Origin: Christensenella tenuis
GTDB taxonomy: Bacteria; Bacillota; Clostridia; Christensenellales; Christensenellaceae
Reading direction: 5' to 3'
Length of the DNA stretch: 64,000 nt
NCBI RefSeq assembly: GCF_014287795.1
Contig: NZ_JACOON010000008.1
Location: 1-64,000, forward strand
In this document: in pieces, positions 1 through 7,599 of the stretch
How the letters are laid out: each line of letters begins with the position of its first letter
Position numbering within the stretch: the first letter of the stretch is position 1
Position numbers and translations under genes: made by a program
The notes under the pieces: model-generated
Seen by the model: the letters and a program-made list of their open reading frames with translations, nothing else
What the model was told of the DNA's origin: nothing
The model's database searches: none

Positions 1-35
1 CGTGTCGAAACACGGATATATCCGTATTGTGCCAT
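1..35 (-). CDS. Serine recombinase (resolvase/invertase), N-terminal fragment cut by window edge
   Basis: Only the first 11 codons lie in the window. They read M-A-Q-Y-G-Y-I-R-V-S-T, the start of the resolvase/invertase catalytic domain, in which the Ser of the Y-x-R-V-S-T motif (here Ser10) is the nucleophile that attacks DNA. A strong Shine-Dalgarno site (GGAGGTG at 41-47 on the minus strand) sits 5 bases before the ATG, so this is the true start. The rest of the gene is left of the window, so it cannot be decided whether this is a small resolvase, an invertase or a large serine integrase. It suggests a mobile element or invertible segment next to the PerR operon. Confidence 0.72.
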   Translation of the reverse strand, partial: MAQYGYIRVST

Positions 36-326
36 TTCATCACCTCCGTTCCATGTTGCTGTCTGGCAGTTCGAACCAACTCTATCTCAAAGAGCCATAT
101 ACCCATATTAAACGGCAAACGTGCAGAAAGGCATTAAACCCTTCCCTTTCCGGTCAATTTTAATCTCTTTCAACCCCCTTCTTATATCTATAGCACAATA
201 GAATATATCATGTAAAATATACTTTTCATTCCAAACGTTTACAGATCATATACTGATATAGTTCCATTTGATTTTATATCTTATGACACCTGGCTATCTG
301 ATCTTCTCATATTATTCCATTAGATA
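36..326. other. Gene-free AT-rich spacer
   Basis: This is the divergent region between the recombinase start and the perR promoter. I see no ORF, tRNA or clear repeat in it. A stretch reading GGTTCGAAC on the minus strand near 69-77 resembles a tRNA T-loop but has no matching stems. Confidence 0.5.
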
Positions 327-363
327 TTGACAATCGAATACCATCAGTATATAATTCTTATTG
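327..363 (+). promoter_or_regulatory. Consensus sigma-A promoter with PerR/Fur-like box
   Basis: TTGACA (327-332), a 17-base spacer and TATAAT (350-355) form a perfect vegetative promoter for the perR operon. The sequence 349-363 (ATATAATTCTTATTG) matches the PerR/Fur box TTATAATNATTATAA at about 11 of 15 positions and covers the -10 element. This would fit autorepression by the downstream regulator; the operator assignment is inference. Confidence 0.7.
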
Positions 364-392
364 AAAATATATATGATTAAGGATTTTATTCT

Positions 393-788
393 ATGAGAGA
401 ACGTAATACAATCCAGAGGCGATTGGTGCTGAATGCTTTGAATCAATTCAAAGGCCACGCTACCGCCGATGAAATCTACCATATCGTTTCCCGTGAACAT
501 CCCAATATAAGTCGGGGAACCGTTTACCGTAATTTGCAGCGCTTATGCGACATGGGAGAGATTCGTAAGGTTGAGGTTCCCAGTGGCGCCGACTGTTATG
601 ACCATATGCTCACGGCGCATTACCACGTCAGATGTGAACAGTGCGGCCGTGTATTTGATGTAGATATGGCATATATGCCTGAACTGGAATGTTCCATTCG
701 AGATAGGCAGGGCTTCGTCTTGACCGGGCATTCCATTATGTTCAGCGGTATCTGTCCCGAATGTCAAAAGAAACAGGATACGGAATAA
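393..788 (+). CDS. perR: PerR-type Fur family transcriptional regulator
   Basis: This 131-residue Fur-family repressor has an N-terminal winged helix (about residues 1-75, with the S-R-G-T-V-Y-R-N-L recognition region) and a C-terminal metal-binding dimerisation domain. Two Cys pairs, CEQC and CPEC, form the structural zinc site. The Y-D-H-x-x-x-x-H-Y-H-V-R-C stretch supplies the regulatory metal ligands. PerR proteins use Fe(II) to sense peroxide by histidine oxidation. PerR is preferred over Fur or Zur because the genes immediately downstream are rubredoxin and rubrerythrin proteins for peroxide and superoxide removal. It is the first gene of the apparent operon and probably represses itself through the box over its own promoter. 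Confidence 0.85.
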   Translation: MRERNTIQRRLVLNALNQFKGHATADEIYHIVSREHPNISRGTVYRNLQRLCDMGEIRKVEVPSGADCYDHMLTAHYHVRCEQCGRVFDVDMAYMPELECSIRDRQGFVLTGHSIMFSGICPECQKKQDTE

Positions 789-839
789 GGCAAGCTGTCA
801 GGCTTTTCTTATAAAATAATAGAGATGGAGGATAATAAT

Positions 840-1514
840 GTGAGGTATGTTTGCCAAGTCTGCGGCTATATCTATGATGAGGCGAAAGAAAAAACTCTTT
901 TCAGCGAGCTACCGGATGACTGGAGATGCCCTTTGTGCAATGCGTCCAAAGATAATTTCCAGCCGGCTGAGAAGAAGTTTGAGGATCGGCCGGAATCTGC
1001 TGCTCCCGCACAAGCGAATACAATCCAGACGAATATGGATGTGCATGGAGACAGCCTGTATTCACTGTCTATGGGACAGCTTGCGGCGCTATGTTCTAAT
1101 CTTGCGCGGGGTTGCGAAAAACAGTATAAGGAACAGGAAGCAGGACTATTCCGGGAGCTTGCCGCCTACTTTACAAAGCATGTACCTGCGGTTGAGGATG
1201 CTGCCGTGGAACAGTTGGCCGCCAGATTGCAGGAAGATATCGACCGCTACCCCGCTATTCGTAGTACAGTAGATGCTGCAAAGGACCGTGGGGCCGCCAG
1301 GATCTGTGTCTGGGGCGAGAAAGTTACACGAATGCTCTCGTCGCTGGTGGAGCGCTATCTGAAAGAAGGCGAGTCCCTGTTAGCAGATACAGATATCTGG
1401 GTCTGCTCTGTTTGTGGGTTTGTATATATCGGGGAAGCCCCGCCGGAATTGTGCCCGGTCTGCAAAGTCCCAGCCTGGAAATTTGAGAAGATCGAAGGGA
1501 GGGTGTCGGCATGA
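840..1514 (+). CDS. Double-rubredoxin protein with central helical domain
   Basis: The protein has a rubredoxin domain at each end: C5/C8 with C30/C33 in front, and C189/C192 with C205/C208 behind, each set binding one iron. The middle (about 70-180) is helical and sits where rubrerythrins carry a ferritin-like domain, but I do not see the usual E-x-x-H iron ligands. It is probably an electron carrier in the NADH-peroxidase/superoxide-reductase style defence of anaerobes. A longer ORF from ATG 825 exists, but that ATG overlaps a GGAGG site (827-831) placed 8 bases before GTG 840. Starting at 840 gives the usual rubredoxin N-terminus M-R-Y-V-C. The stop overlaps the next gene. Confidence 0.78.
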   Translation: MRYVCQVCGYIYDEAKEKTLFSELPDDWRCPLCNASKDNFQPAEKKFEDRPESAAPAQANTIQTNMDVHGDSLYSLSMGQLAALCSNLARGCEKQYKEQEAGLFRELAAYFTKHVPAVEDAAVEQLAARLQEDIDRYPAIRSTVDAAKDRGAARICVWGEKVTRMLSSLVERYLKEGESLLADTDIWVCSVCGFVYIGEAPPELCPVCKVPAWKFEKIEGRVSA

Positions 1515-2572
1515 AAAAACTTGCTGTCAGAAATTTGAGGCTCTGTACAAAGGACTGCCTGTGCCTGTATGTCTGCCCGACAGGCGCCACAGACACCGAG
1601 AACAGTATCATTGATGTGGATAAATGTATTGGTTGCGGCGTATGTTCCGGGGCTTGCCCCAGCGGAGCCATTAGCATGGTACCTGTAGAATATCCGCCCC
1701 AACAGCCGAAAATCGAAGCGGTCACTTCTACACTCTATGCTTTGGTGCAAAATAAAGCAGAGCAGGAAAAAATTGCTTTGCAGCTTACACAGGAAACGAA
1801 ACAGGACGGTCTTTACCGGCTGATGTCAGCAGCCGCCAAATCGGAACGCCTGGTGGAAGAAGATATTATGAGGGAGGCCGGTTTTATGCTTCCCCAAAGC
1901 GGCAATGCGCACAGGTTGCTGGAAAGACTAAGGGAAAATCCTCCGTCATCGGATTTTCCGCTGGATACGGTGCAGAAACTGCTTTCACTCATTCCAAATA
2001 ACGATAAACAAGGAGAGAAAAGTATGGATCAAAAGAAAAATCCCTATGCAGGTACACAGACAGAAAAGAATCTGGAGGCTGCTTTTGCCGGAGAATCCCA
2101 GGCAAGAAATAAGTATACATATTTTGCTTCCAGGGCAAAAAAGGACGGCTTTGAGCAGATCGCGTCTTTATTTGAAAAAACTGCCAATAATGAAAAAGAG
2201 CATGCCAAGATGTGGTTCAAGGAACTGGCTGGGATCGGCGATACTGCCGGCAACCTGCTGGCTGCCGCGGAGGGCGAGAATTATGAGTGGACGGATATGT
2301 ACGACGGTTTTGCCAATACCGCCGATGAAGAAGGGTTCCATGAACTTGCGGAAAAATTCCGTATGGTAGCTGCCATTGAAAAGCATCATGAAGAACGGTA
2401 CCGCGCCCTTCTGCATAATGTTGAAACTGCCGCGGTATTTCGGAAAAGTGAAGTCAAAGTATGGGAATGCCGCAACTGCGGGCATATCGTAACCGGCACC
2501 AACGCACCGGACATTTGTCCTGCTTGCAGTCATCCGCAGAGCTACTTTGAACTGCATGCAGAAAATTATTAA
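1511..2572 (+). CDS. Ferredoxin-rubrerythrin fusion (possible dual start)
   Basis: This 353-residue ORF starts with a two-cluster ferredoxin domain (C12, C16, C18, C22-P and C39-x2-C42-x2-C45-x3-C49-P). A helical linker follows, then a complete rubrerythrin: a ferritin-like diiron domain (about 185-310, with E-x-x-H and E-K-H-H ligand motifs) and a C-terminal rubredoxin domain (C320, C323, C336, C339). Rubrerythrin reduces hydrogen peroxide, and the ferredoxin domain could be its built-in electron donor. A strong internal ribosome site (AGGAG at 2011-2015) lies 8 bases before an in-frame ATG at 2024, where a normal-length rubrerythrin would begin. The locus may therefore make both the fusion and free rubrerythrin. 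The start overlaps the previous stop by 4 bases. Confidence 0.85.
   Translation: MKKLAVRNLRLCTKDCLCLYVCPTGATDTENSIIDVDKCIGCGVCSGACPSGAISMVPVEYPPQQPKIEAVTSTLYALVQNKAEQEKIALQLTQETKQDGLYRLMSAAAKSERLVEEDIMREAGFMLPQSGNAHRLLERLRENPPSSDFPLDTVQKLLSLIPNNDKQGEKSMDQKKNPYAGTQTEKNLEAAFAGESQARNKYTYFASRAKKDGFEQIASLFEKTANNEKEHAKMWFKELAGIGDTAGNLLAAAEGENYEWTDMYDGFANTADEEGFHELAEKFRMVAAIEKHHEERYRALLHNVETAAVFRKSEVKVWECRNCGHIVTGTNAPDICPACSHPQSYFELHAENY
2024..2572 (+). CDS. rbr: Alternative internal start: stand-alone rubrerythrin
   Basis: This entry records the second translation start inside the fusion ORF. ATG 2024 follows AGGAGAGAAAAGT, a better ribosome site than the one for the full-length fusion. It yields a 182-residue protein that matches the typical domain layout of free rubrerythrin (diiron domain plus rubredoxin domain). 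Whether the cell uses one or both starts cannot be told from sequence. Confidence 0.55.
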   Translation: MDQKKNPYAGTQTEKNLEAAFAGESQARNKYTYFASRAKKDGFEQIASLFEKTANNEKEHAKMWFKELAGIGDTAGNLLAAAEGENYEWTDMYDGFANTADEEGFHELAEKFRMVAAIEKHHEERYRALLHNVETAAVFRKSEVKVWECRNCGHIVTGTNAPDICPACSHPQSYFELHAENY

Positions 2573-2662
2573 TAGGCGGTCCATGACATTCCCTATCGTA
2601 TCACATAGCCCTTGGAGAGGGGCTTTAATCACTACTACTTTATATCATACGAGGTAGAAAAT

Positions 2663-3226
2663 ATGAGAAGCATTACGACATTAGACCTGCAATATGCACA
2701 CAGATTTTATGGATTTAAGGGTGAGGCCCAGTATTTACATGGCCATACCGGCGTCTTGACGATTGAGGTAGAGGATTCCGTCAACGATGGAGTAAACATG
2801 GTCTTCCCTTGCAATGAAATTCAGAAAACGGCATGGGATGTACTGAAGAATTTTGATCATGCTTTAGTTCTGCGGGAAGATGACCCACTGCTTCCGGCAA
2901 TTCTTGATGTTTATGATAAGCAGGGCATCAAAAATGGTGCACCGCAGAACCAGATGAAAGGTGAGGCCTTCAAAACCGGTCTTGCTACTGCCTATCCCGA
3001 TTGCCGTTTGGTTGTCACCAAGGAGACCATGACGGTTGAGGGCATGATCAAGATCGTTTATGACTTGCTGAAAGATAAGCTGAATATTGCAAAACTTACC
3101 TTCACCAGCGGCGTCAACGCAGCGACTGCTGAATTTGAGACGAAGAACCAGATTGACCGTTGTCCGTTATGCGGTATTGCATTGGATGAAAATGGTGTTT
3201 GCCCTAAATGCGGATACAGAAAATAA
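2663..3226 (+). CDS. QueD-like 6-pyruvoyl-tetrahydropterin synthase family protein with zinc ribbon
   Basis: The fold is of the 6-pyruvoyl/6-carboxy-tetrahydropterin synthase family, whose members act on dihydroneopterin triphosphate in pterin or queuosine synthesis. The zinc ligands are visible as H13 (A-H-R-F) and H26/H28 (L-H-G-H). A candidate catalytic Cys lies in F-P-C-N-E and an acid/His pair in N-F-D-H-A. A zinc ribbon of C167/C170 and C180/C183 is added at the C-terminus, which ordinary QueD lacks. The start at ATG 2663 follows GAGGT at 2651-2655; an upstream in-frame start at 2612 has no ribosome site. The substrate is uncertain. Its place behind rubrerythrin suggests co-transcription with the peroxide operon. 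Confidence 0.65.
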   Translation: MRSITTLDLQYAHRFYGFKGEAQYLHGHTGVLTIEVEDSVNDGVNMVFPCNEIQKTAWDVLKNFDHALVLREDDPLLPAILDVYDKQGIKNGAPQNQMKGEAFKTGLATAYPDCRLVVTKETMTVEGMIKIVYDLLKDKLNIAKLTFTSGVNAATAEFETKNQIDRCPLCGIALDENGVCPKCGYRK

Positions 3227-3254
3227 CCGACTGAAACATTCTGTCTATCTACGC

Positions 3255-3294
3255 AAAAGGCATCTCCAACCCATTAAGGCTGGGGATGCTTTTT
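3255..3294. terminator. Intrinsic terminator between convergent genes
   Basis: The stem GCATCTCCA/TGGGGATGC (3260-3289) is followed by TTTTT on the plus strand, with a weaker T-run on the minus strand. It ends the perR operon and may also serve the convergent kinase gene. Confidence 0.85.
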
Positions 3295-3369
3295 GATTCG
3301 TGCATCAATCATTTATGGTTATGTTTCAAATTCTGCCTGTACCCTGGTTCCAATATTTCTAAATATTCC

Positions 3370-6174
3370 TTACAGGTATTTATCCATGATAGCGCTTAGA
3401 TTGCCCAAATCCACAGGCTTTGCAATGTGCTCATTCATCCCCGCATTCTTTGCGTGGTCAACATCTTCGGCAAAGGCGTTCGCCGTCATCGCTACAATTG
3501 GCAGTTTTCGGACATCTTTTCGATCCATATTCCGGATTGCGGCTGTCGCCTCATATCCATTCAGGTAAGGCATTTGCACATCCATAAAAATAATGTCATA
3601 ATATTCTTCTTCGGATGCGCCTACCATTTCCACTGCTTCCTTGCCATTATGCGCCCATTCCACGCGTATACCGGACATTTTGATAATCTCACTCATAATT
3701 TCCGCATTGATTTCATTGTCTTCCACCAGCAAGGCACGCTTGTCCTCAAGGTGCATGTCACTGATCGTCTCCGGCTTAGCGACCAGGTGATCGTCGGTAA
3801 TTTCAAGTATTTTTTTAAAGCAACGGATGACCCTGCTTTTGAATAATGGTTTGGAAATAAAGTGGTCTACTCCTGCCGCACGCGCCTCGGCTTCTATTTC
3901 AGACCAATCATAGGCGGATAAAATAATGATCGGGATATCCGGTCCCACCTCTTCCCGAATTCTTTTCGCAGTCATGAGCCCATCCATTCCGGGCATCTTC
4001 CAATCCAGTATCACAGCAAAATAATCTTCCTGGACTTGATGCCTGACGCAAATGCGCTTCACTGCTTCTTGCCCGGAGAGACACCACTCGCCTATCATTC
4101 CAATTTCATTCAGAACAAGGCTTGCGCTTTCCGCCGTAGCTTGTTCATCATCCACAACCAATACCGGCAGCCCGATCAGTTCTTCCATATATTCATGCTG
4201 TTCCTTGAGTAATTTCAAATGTATTGTAACCGTAAAACGTGATCCCCGTCCGTATTCGGATTCCACCTTGATGTCTCCGTCCATCATACGGATCAGGTTG
4301 CGGGTAATCGTCATTCCAAGGCCAGTGCCCGTTTGTTTCTGCACATCGCTGTCTTCCGCGCGGGCAAACGGCTCAAAGATCATTTTCTGAAATTCTTCCG
4401 TCATTCCAATCCCGTTGTCTTCAAAAATAAATTCATATTCTCCGTATTCCGGATTTTTCATTGGTTTTTCTTGTATACGGACATTTATTTTTCCGCCGTC
4501 CGGCGTATATTTGGCGGCATTGCCAATCAGGTTCACAAACGCCTGCTGAATCCGCAGGCTGTCCCCAATAACACATTCATGTTTGATGTCCACTACATTG
4601 ACTTGTAGTTCGTGCCCATGTTCATTGATCTGCGGCAATACCATTGCAATCATATTGTCGATCAGGTCGGCCAAATTGAATTCTTCATCCTGCAGTTCCA
4701 CCTTTCCCGCTTCAATCTTGCTCATATCCAGCACTTCATTGATAAGCGATAGCAGGTGCTTAGATGCTGAAGTGATCTTTCTCAGGCATTCCTGTACCCG
4801 TTCATGGTTTTCAATCTGTGTGCCGGCAATCGCCGTCATTCCAATAATAGCGTTCAGGGGCGTCCTGATATCATGGCTCATCCGCGAAAGAAATTCCGTT
4901 TTTGCCGCATTCGCGGTTTCTGCATAATTATACGCCTCCTGCATTGCCTGCTGCTGTATGAGCTTCTCTGTTTTTACCTGGTCGATGTCGAATTGGTACA
5001 TAATGGCCTTAGTCGGTATTCCGTTCTTTTGTTCCACAACCTGATAACTCGTCCTCCACCAATTATGTTTTTTACAATTGGTCATGTATTCAATTTCAAT
5101 ACGGCGGTCTTGATACAATGCTTTTTTCAAATAGCCTATACTGGTAAACTCAATATAGGCATTCAAATAATCCGGGGCCGCTACTGCCCTGCAAACCCAC
5201 TGCATTGTCTCACTATAACATCCCTCCGCAGGCAATTCCGGAACAGGCTCCGATCCCTCAAAAGAAAGCGTTGTATAAAAATCATTTTCCAAATCCACTT
5301 CAAATATTCCGATATACTCGTCCTTCAGGCACTGCAGGACATGTTCCAGCTTTCGGTGCGAATTTTCCCGCTGCTTAATATCCGTTATATCCGCAATCGT
5401 GCCAACAATCCGCTTGGTGGTTTCTTTTATGATGGAATTGGTAATCGCATACCAGCGCTTTTCCCCTGTCTTTGCGCTGTAAAGCTGTACTTGTACCGGC
5501 CTGGCGGTATTGCTTGTAAACATATTTTCCAGAATCATCACATCGCCCTTCGGGCATAATTCTTCTTTTTTCAGCCTCTCATGGAAATGTTCAAAGGTAT
5601 AGCGTACTTCCTTTCCCCCACTCTCCGCAAGTGAAGGATAGATTGACAACAGGTCTTTATCTTCTTCATATTCATAAGTATACCGTTCGGAAGAAAAGAC
5701 GATTTGCTGGTAACGTTCATGTGCCATATCTTTCACATAGCGTTCCGTGATATCCCGGTAAACTCCTACCGCCATTCCACTCGGGCCGCCATCTTCATTC
5801 ATAATCATGCGGAATTTGAGGTCATAAATCATTTCATTTCCATCCGCAGGAATCAGCTTTACAATTCCCCCTGCTTCTTTTTCCCCATGCAGCATTGCTT
5901 CATGGATGCGGATATATTCTTTTATGGATTCCCGGGCAATGATTCCCCGGTTTACCATTTCATAAGGAATTCCTGTCTGTACCGGTTCTACATGAAATGC
6001 CTGGGCTGTCCTCTCGTCTACCAATATTTTTTGCTCATTTGTATCATAGGTGAACACTAAGCTGCCGCTCTCTTCCGCAGCAATTTGGAAGGCCTGCATA
6101 CTGTTGTACAGCTTTTCATTACTTTCCTTGAGCGCCTTGTTTGCCTCCTCAAGACACCTAATCTTCTGTTCCAT
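3370..6174 (-). CDS. Cytosolic hybrid sensor histidine kinase with two receiver domains
   Basis: This 934-residue kinase begins with a short coiled coil, followed by PAS-like sensor domains over about the first 400 residues (one contains the G-V-Y-R-D-I-T-E-R motif). A HisKA domain has its phospho-accepting His in S-R-M-S-H-D-I-R-T-P (about residue 433). A HATPase_c domain with N, G1 (D-N-G-I-G-M) and G2 (G-T-G-L-G-M) boxes follows. Two receiver domains have Asp in I-L-D-W-K-M-P (about 723) and F-M-D-V-Q-M-P (about 861). No membrane span or signal peptide is visible, so it should sense an intracellular signal. No output regulator or Hpt gene is adjacent. The start has GAGGT 7 bases upstream. 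It is architecturally close to the kinase at 32415-35057. Confidence 0.9.
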   Translation of the reverse strand: MEQKIRCLEEANKALKESNEKLYNSMQAFQIAAEESGSLVFTYDTNEQKILVDERTAQAFHVEPVQTGIPYEMVNRGIIARESIKEYIRIHEAMLHGEKEAGGIVKLIPADGNEMIYDLKFRMIMNEDGGPSGMAVGVYRDITERYVKDMAHERYQQIVFSSERYTYEYEEDKDLLSIYPSLAESGGKEVRYTFEHFHERLKKEELCPKGDVMILENMFTSNTARPVQVQLYSAKTGEKRWYAITNSIIKETTKRIVGTIADITDIKQRENSHRKLEHVLQCLKDEYIGIFEVDLENDFYTTLSFEGSEPVPELPAEGCYSETMQWVCRAVAAPDYLNAYIEFTSIGYLKKALYQDRRIEIEYMTNCKKHNWWRTSYQVVEQKNGIPTKAIMYQFDIDQVKTEKLIQQQAMQEAYNYAETANAAKTEFLSRMSHDIRTPLNAIIGMTAIAGTQIENHERVQECLRKITSASKHLLSLINEVLDMSKIEAGKVELQDEEFNLADLIDNMIAMVLPQINEHGHELQVNVVDIKHECVIGDSLRIQQAFVNLIGNAAKYTPDGGKINVRIQEKPMKNPEYGEYEFIFEDNGIGMTEEFQKMIFEPFARAEDSDVQKQTGTGLGMTITRNLIRMMDGDIKVESEYGRGSRFTVTIHLKLLKEQHEYMEELIGLPVLVVDDEQATAESASLVLNEIGMIGEWCLSGQEAVKRICVRHQVQEDYFAVILDWKMPGMDGLMTAKRIREEVGPDIPIIILSAYDWSEIEAEARAAGVDHFISKPLFKSRVIRCFKKILEITDDHLVAKPETISDMHLEDKRALLVEDNEINAEIMSEIIKMSGIRVEWAHNGKEAVEMVGASEEEYYDIIFMDVQMPYLNGYEATAAIRNMDRKDVRKLPIVAMTANAFAEDVDHAKNAGMNEHIAKPVDLGNLSAIMDKYL

Positions 6175-6421
6175 TTTATACCTCTTAACGTATATGCCCT
6201 TATTATTTCAATACGCTCTTACTAATCTAGTATCATGACTTTGCGCGCGGATGATGCCGCCATATATCTAAAGGCCGGATGCAGCGCCTGTATTATGAAA
6301 AGCCATACGCATTGTCTTAATATAATACCGCTTTCGTTTCTATTTTCAATATTAATATATATTTTTACGTGGTTTTTAGCAAGAGTTTACGAAGCGTTTT
6401 TATATGCACTGTCCCTTTTTA
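6175..6421. other. Gene-free spacer between divergent kinase and crp-like gene
   Basis: No supported ORF lies here. The stretch holds the upstream regions of the kinase (leftwards) and of the Crp-like regulator (rightwards). Confidence 0.5.
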
Positions 6422-6450
6422 TTGCGGTTTCTGCCCATAACTGATATAAT
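6422..6450 (+). promoter_or_regulatory. Promoter of crp-like gene
   Basis: TTGCGG (6422-6427), a 17-base spacer and TATAAT (6445-6450) lie 40 bases before the regulator start. Confidence 0.55.
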
Positions 6451-6490
6451 CATATTCAATATTTGGCCTTGGAACAGGGGAGGAGCATCA

Positions 6491-7153
6491 ATGGCGGAGC
6501 TCAGTTATTTGTCCAAACTTCCCTTTTGGGAACAGCTAACCGATAGCGAGAAAGAATTTGTTCAGGTAAACTCACATATACAACGCTATTCTAAAGAACA
6601 GGTTATCTTGAACAGCGATATGGAATGCCTCGGCATGTCCATGGTACTGAGCGGCGAATTGCGCGCCTGTATCCTGTCGGAAGAAGGCCGAGAGATTACC
6701 CTGTACCGGCTTCACGAAGGCGGGCTTTGCATCTTGACAGCCTCCTGCGCAGTCAAACAAATCACGTTTGAGACACAAATGACAGTATCTGCAAACTGCG
6801 ATCTGCTTGTGATGGGCACAGCCGCTTTTGAAAAGCTTATCAACCAAAATATATATGTCCGCTGCTTTGCATACGAACTGCTTTGCGAACGCTTTTCATC
6901 TGTCATGTGGACGATGCAGATGATTCTGTTTAGGGGATATGACCGGCGCCTCGCTTCCTTTTTAATCGGCGAGTATGAACACACCGGCTCCCCTGTCATC
7001 CAAATGACACACGAACAGATTGCGCAGTATACCAGTTCCGCCCGCGAGGTAGTTGCGCGGATGCTCAAACGGTTTTCTGCCGACGGTCTGGTCGAGTTTA
7101 AACGGGGCAGGATTACTCTGAAAAATATAGATGCGCTCAAAGCCATGGTTTAA
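6491..7153 (+). CDS. Crp/Fnr family transcriptional regulator
   Basis: This 220-residue regulator has an N-terminal cyclic-nucleotide-binding-type beta barrel (about 10-125), a dimer helix and a C-terminal winged helix (about 165-215). The recognition helix region reads T-S-S-A-R-E-V-V-A-R-M-L-K-R-F. No N-terminal Cys cluster of classical Fnr is present, so a 4Fe-4S sensor is unlikely; C91, C98 and other Cys are scattered. ATG 6491 follows AGGGGAGGAG; a longer frame back to 6404 has no such site. A rhodanese and a persulfide/CoA-disulfide reductase follow on the same strand. I infer that it controls them in response to a sulfur or redox signal. Confidence 0.85.
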   Translation: MAELSYLSKLPFWEQLTDSEKEFVQVNSHIQRYSKEQVILNSDMECLGMSMVLSGELRACILSEEGREITLYRLHEGGLCILTASCAVKQITFETQMTVSANCDLLVMGTAAFEKLINQNIYVRCFAYELLCERFSSVMWTMQMILFRGYDRRLASFLIGEYEHTGSPVIQMTHEQIAQYTSSAREVVARMLKRFSADGLVEFKRGRITLKNIDALKAMV

Positions 7154-7266
7154 CTGAATTTTATATAGTTCGCTGAAATGCGACCCAGTCACAGTTTTCC
7201 CTGAAACCAGGTGGTAAAATTCAATCAATAAGATCGAAAAAATTTATCAGCAGGGAGGAAAACAGA

Positions 7267-7599
7267 TTGGGTTTTTTTGATTTATTTAAAAGCATGGATA
7301 TAAACGAAGGCATAAAAAAAATGAAGGCTACAGAAGGCGCCGTACTTCTGGATGTGCGCACCAGGGAGGAATATCGGGACGCCCATATCCCCGGAAGCTT
7401 GAATATCCCTTTGGATGAACTGGAAGCCGCATCCAATAAAATCCCCGATAAAAATACGCCTGTCTTTGTACATTGTTTGAGTGGTGCAAGAAGCAGGCAG
7501 GCCGAACATATACTAAAGCATATAGGCTATACCAATATTACAGATATTGGCGGCATCAACAGCTATCGTGGGGAAACCGAAGGAGGGGCGGCGAAATGA
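7267..7599 (+). CDS. Single-domain rhodanese sulfurtransferase
   Basis: This 110-residue rhodanese-like domain has the L-L-D-V-R-T-x-x-E-Y motif and an active-site loop H-C-L-S-G-A-R-S with catalytic Cys70. Such proteins carry sulfane sulfur as a Cys persulfide. The start is TTG 7267, chosen because GGAGG (7254-7258) stands 8 bases upstream and no ATG fits. The stop overlaps the next ATG (ATGA), so the two genes are translationally coupled. This protein could pass persulfide sulfur to or from the reductase that follows. Confidence 0.85.
   Translation: MGFFDLFKSMDINEGIKKMKATEGAVLLDVRTREEYRDAHIPGSLNIPLDELEAASNKIPDKNTPVFVHCLSGARSRQAEHILKHIGYTNITDIGGINSYRGETEGGAAK

Noticed and set aside
62..82. 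T-loop-like GGTTCGAAC on the minus strand near the left edge
   Set aside because: No acceptor, D or anticodon stems can be formed around it, so it is not a tRNA.
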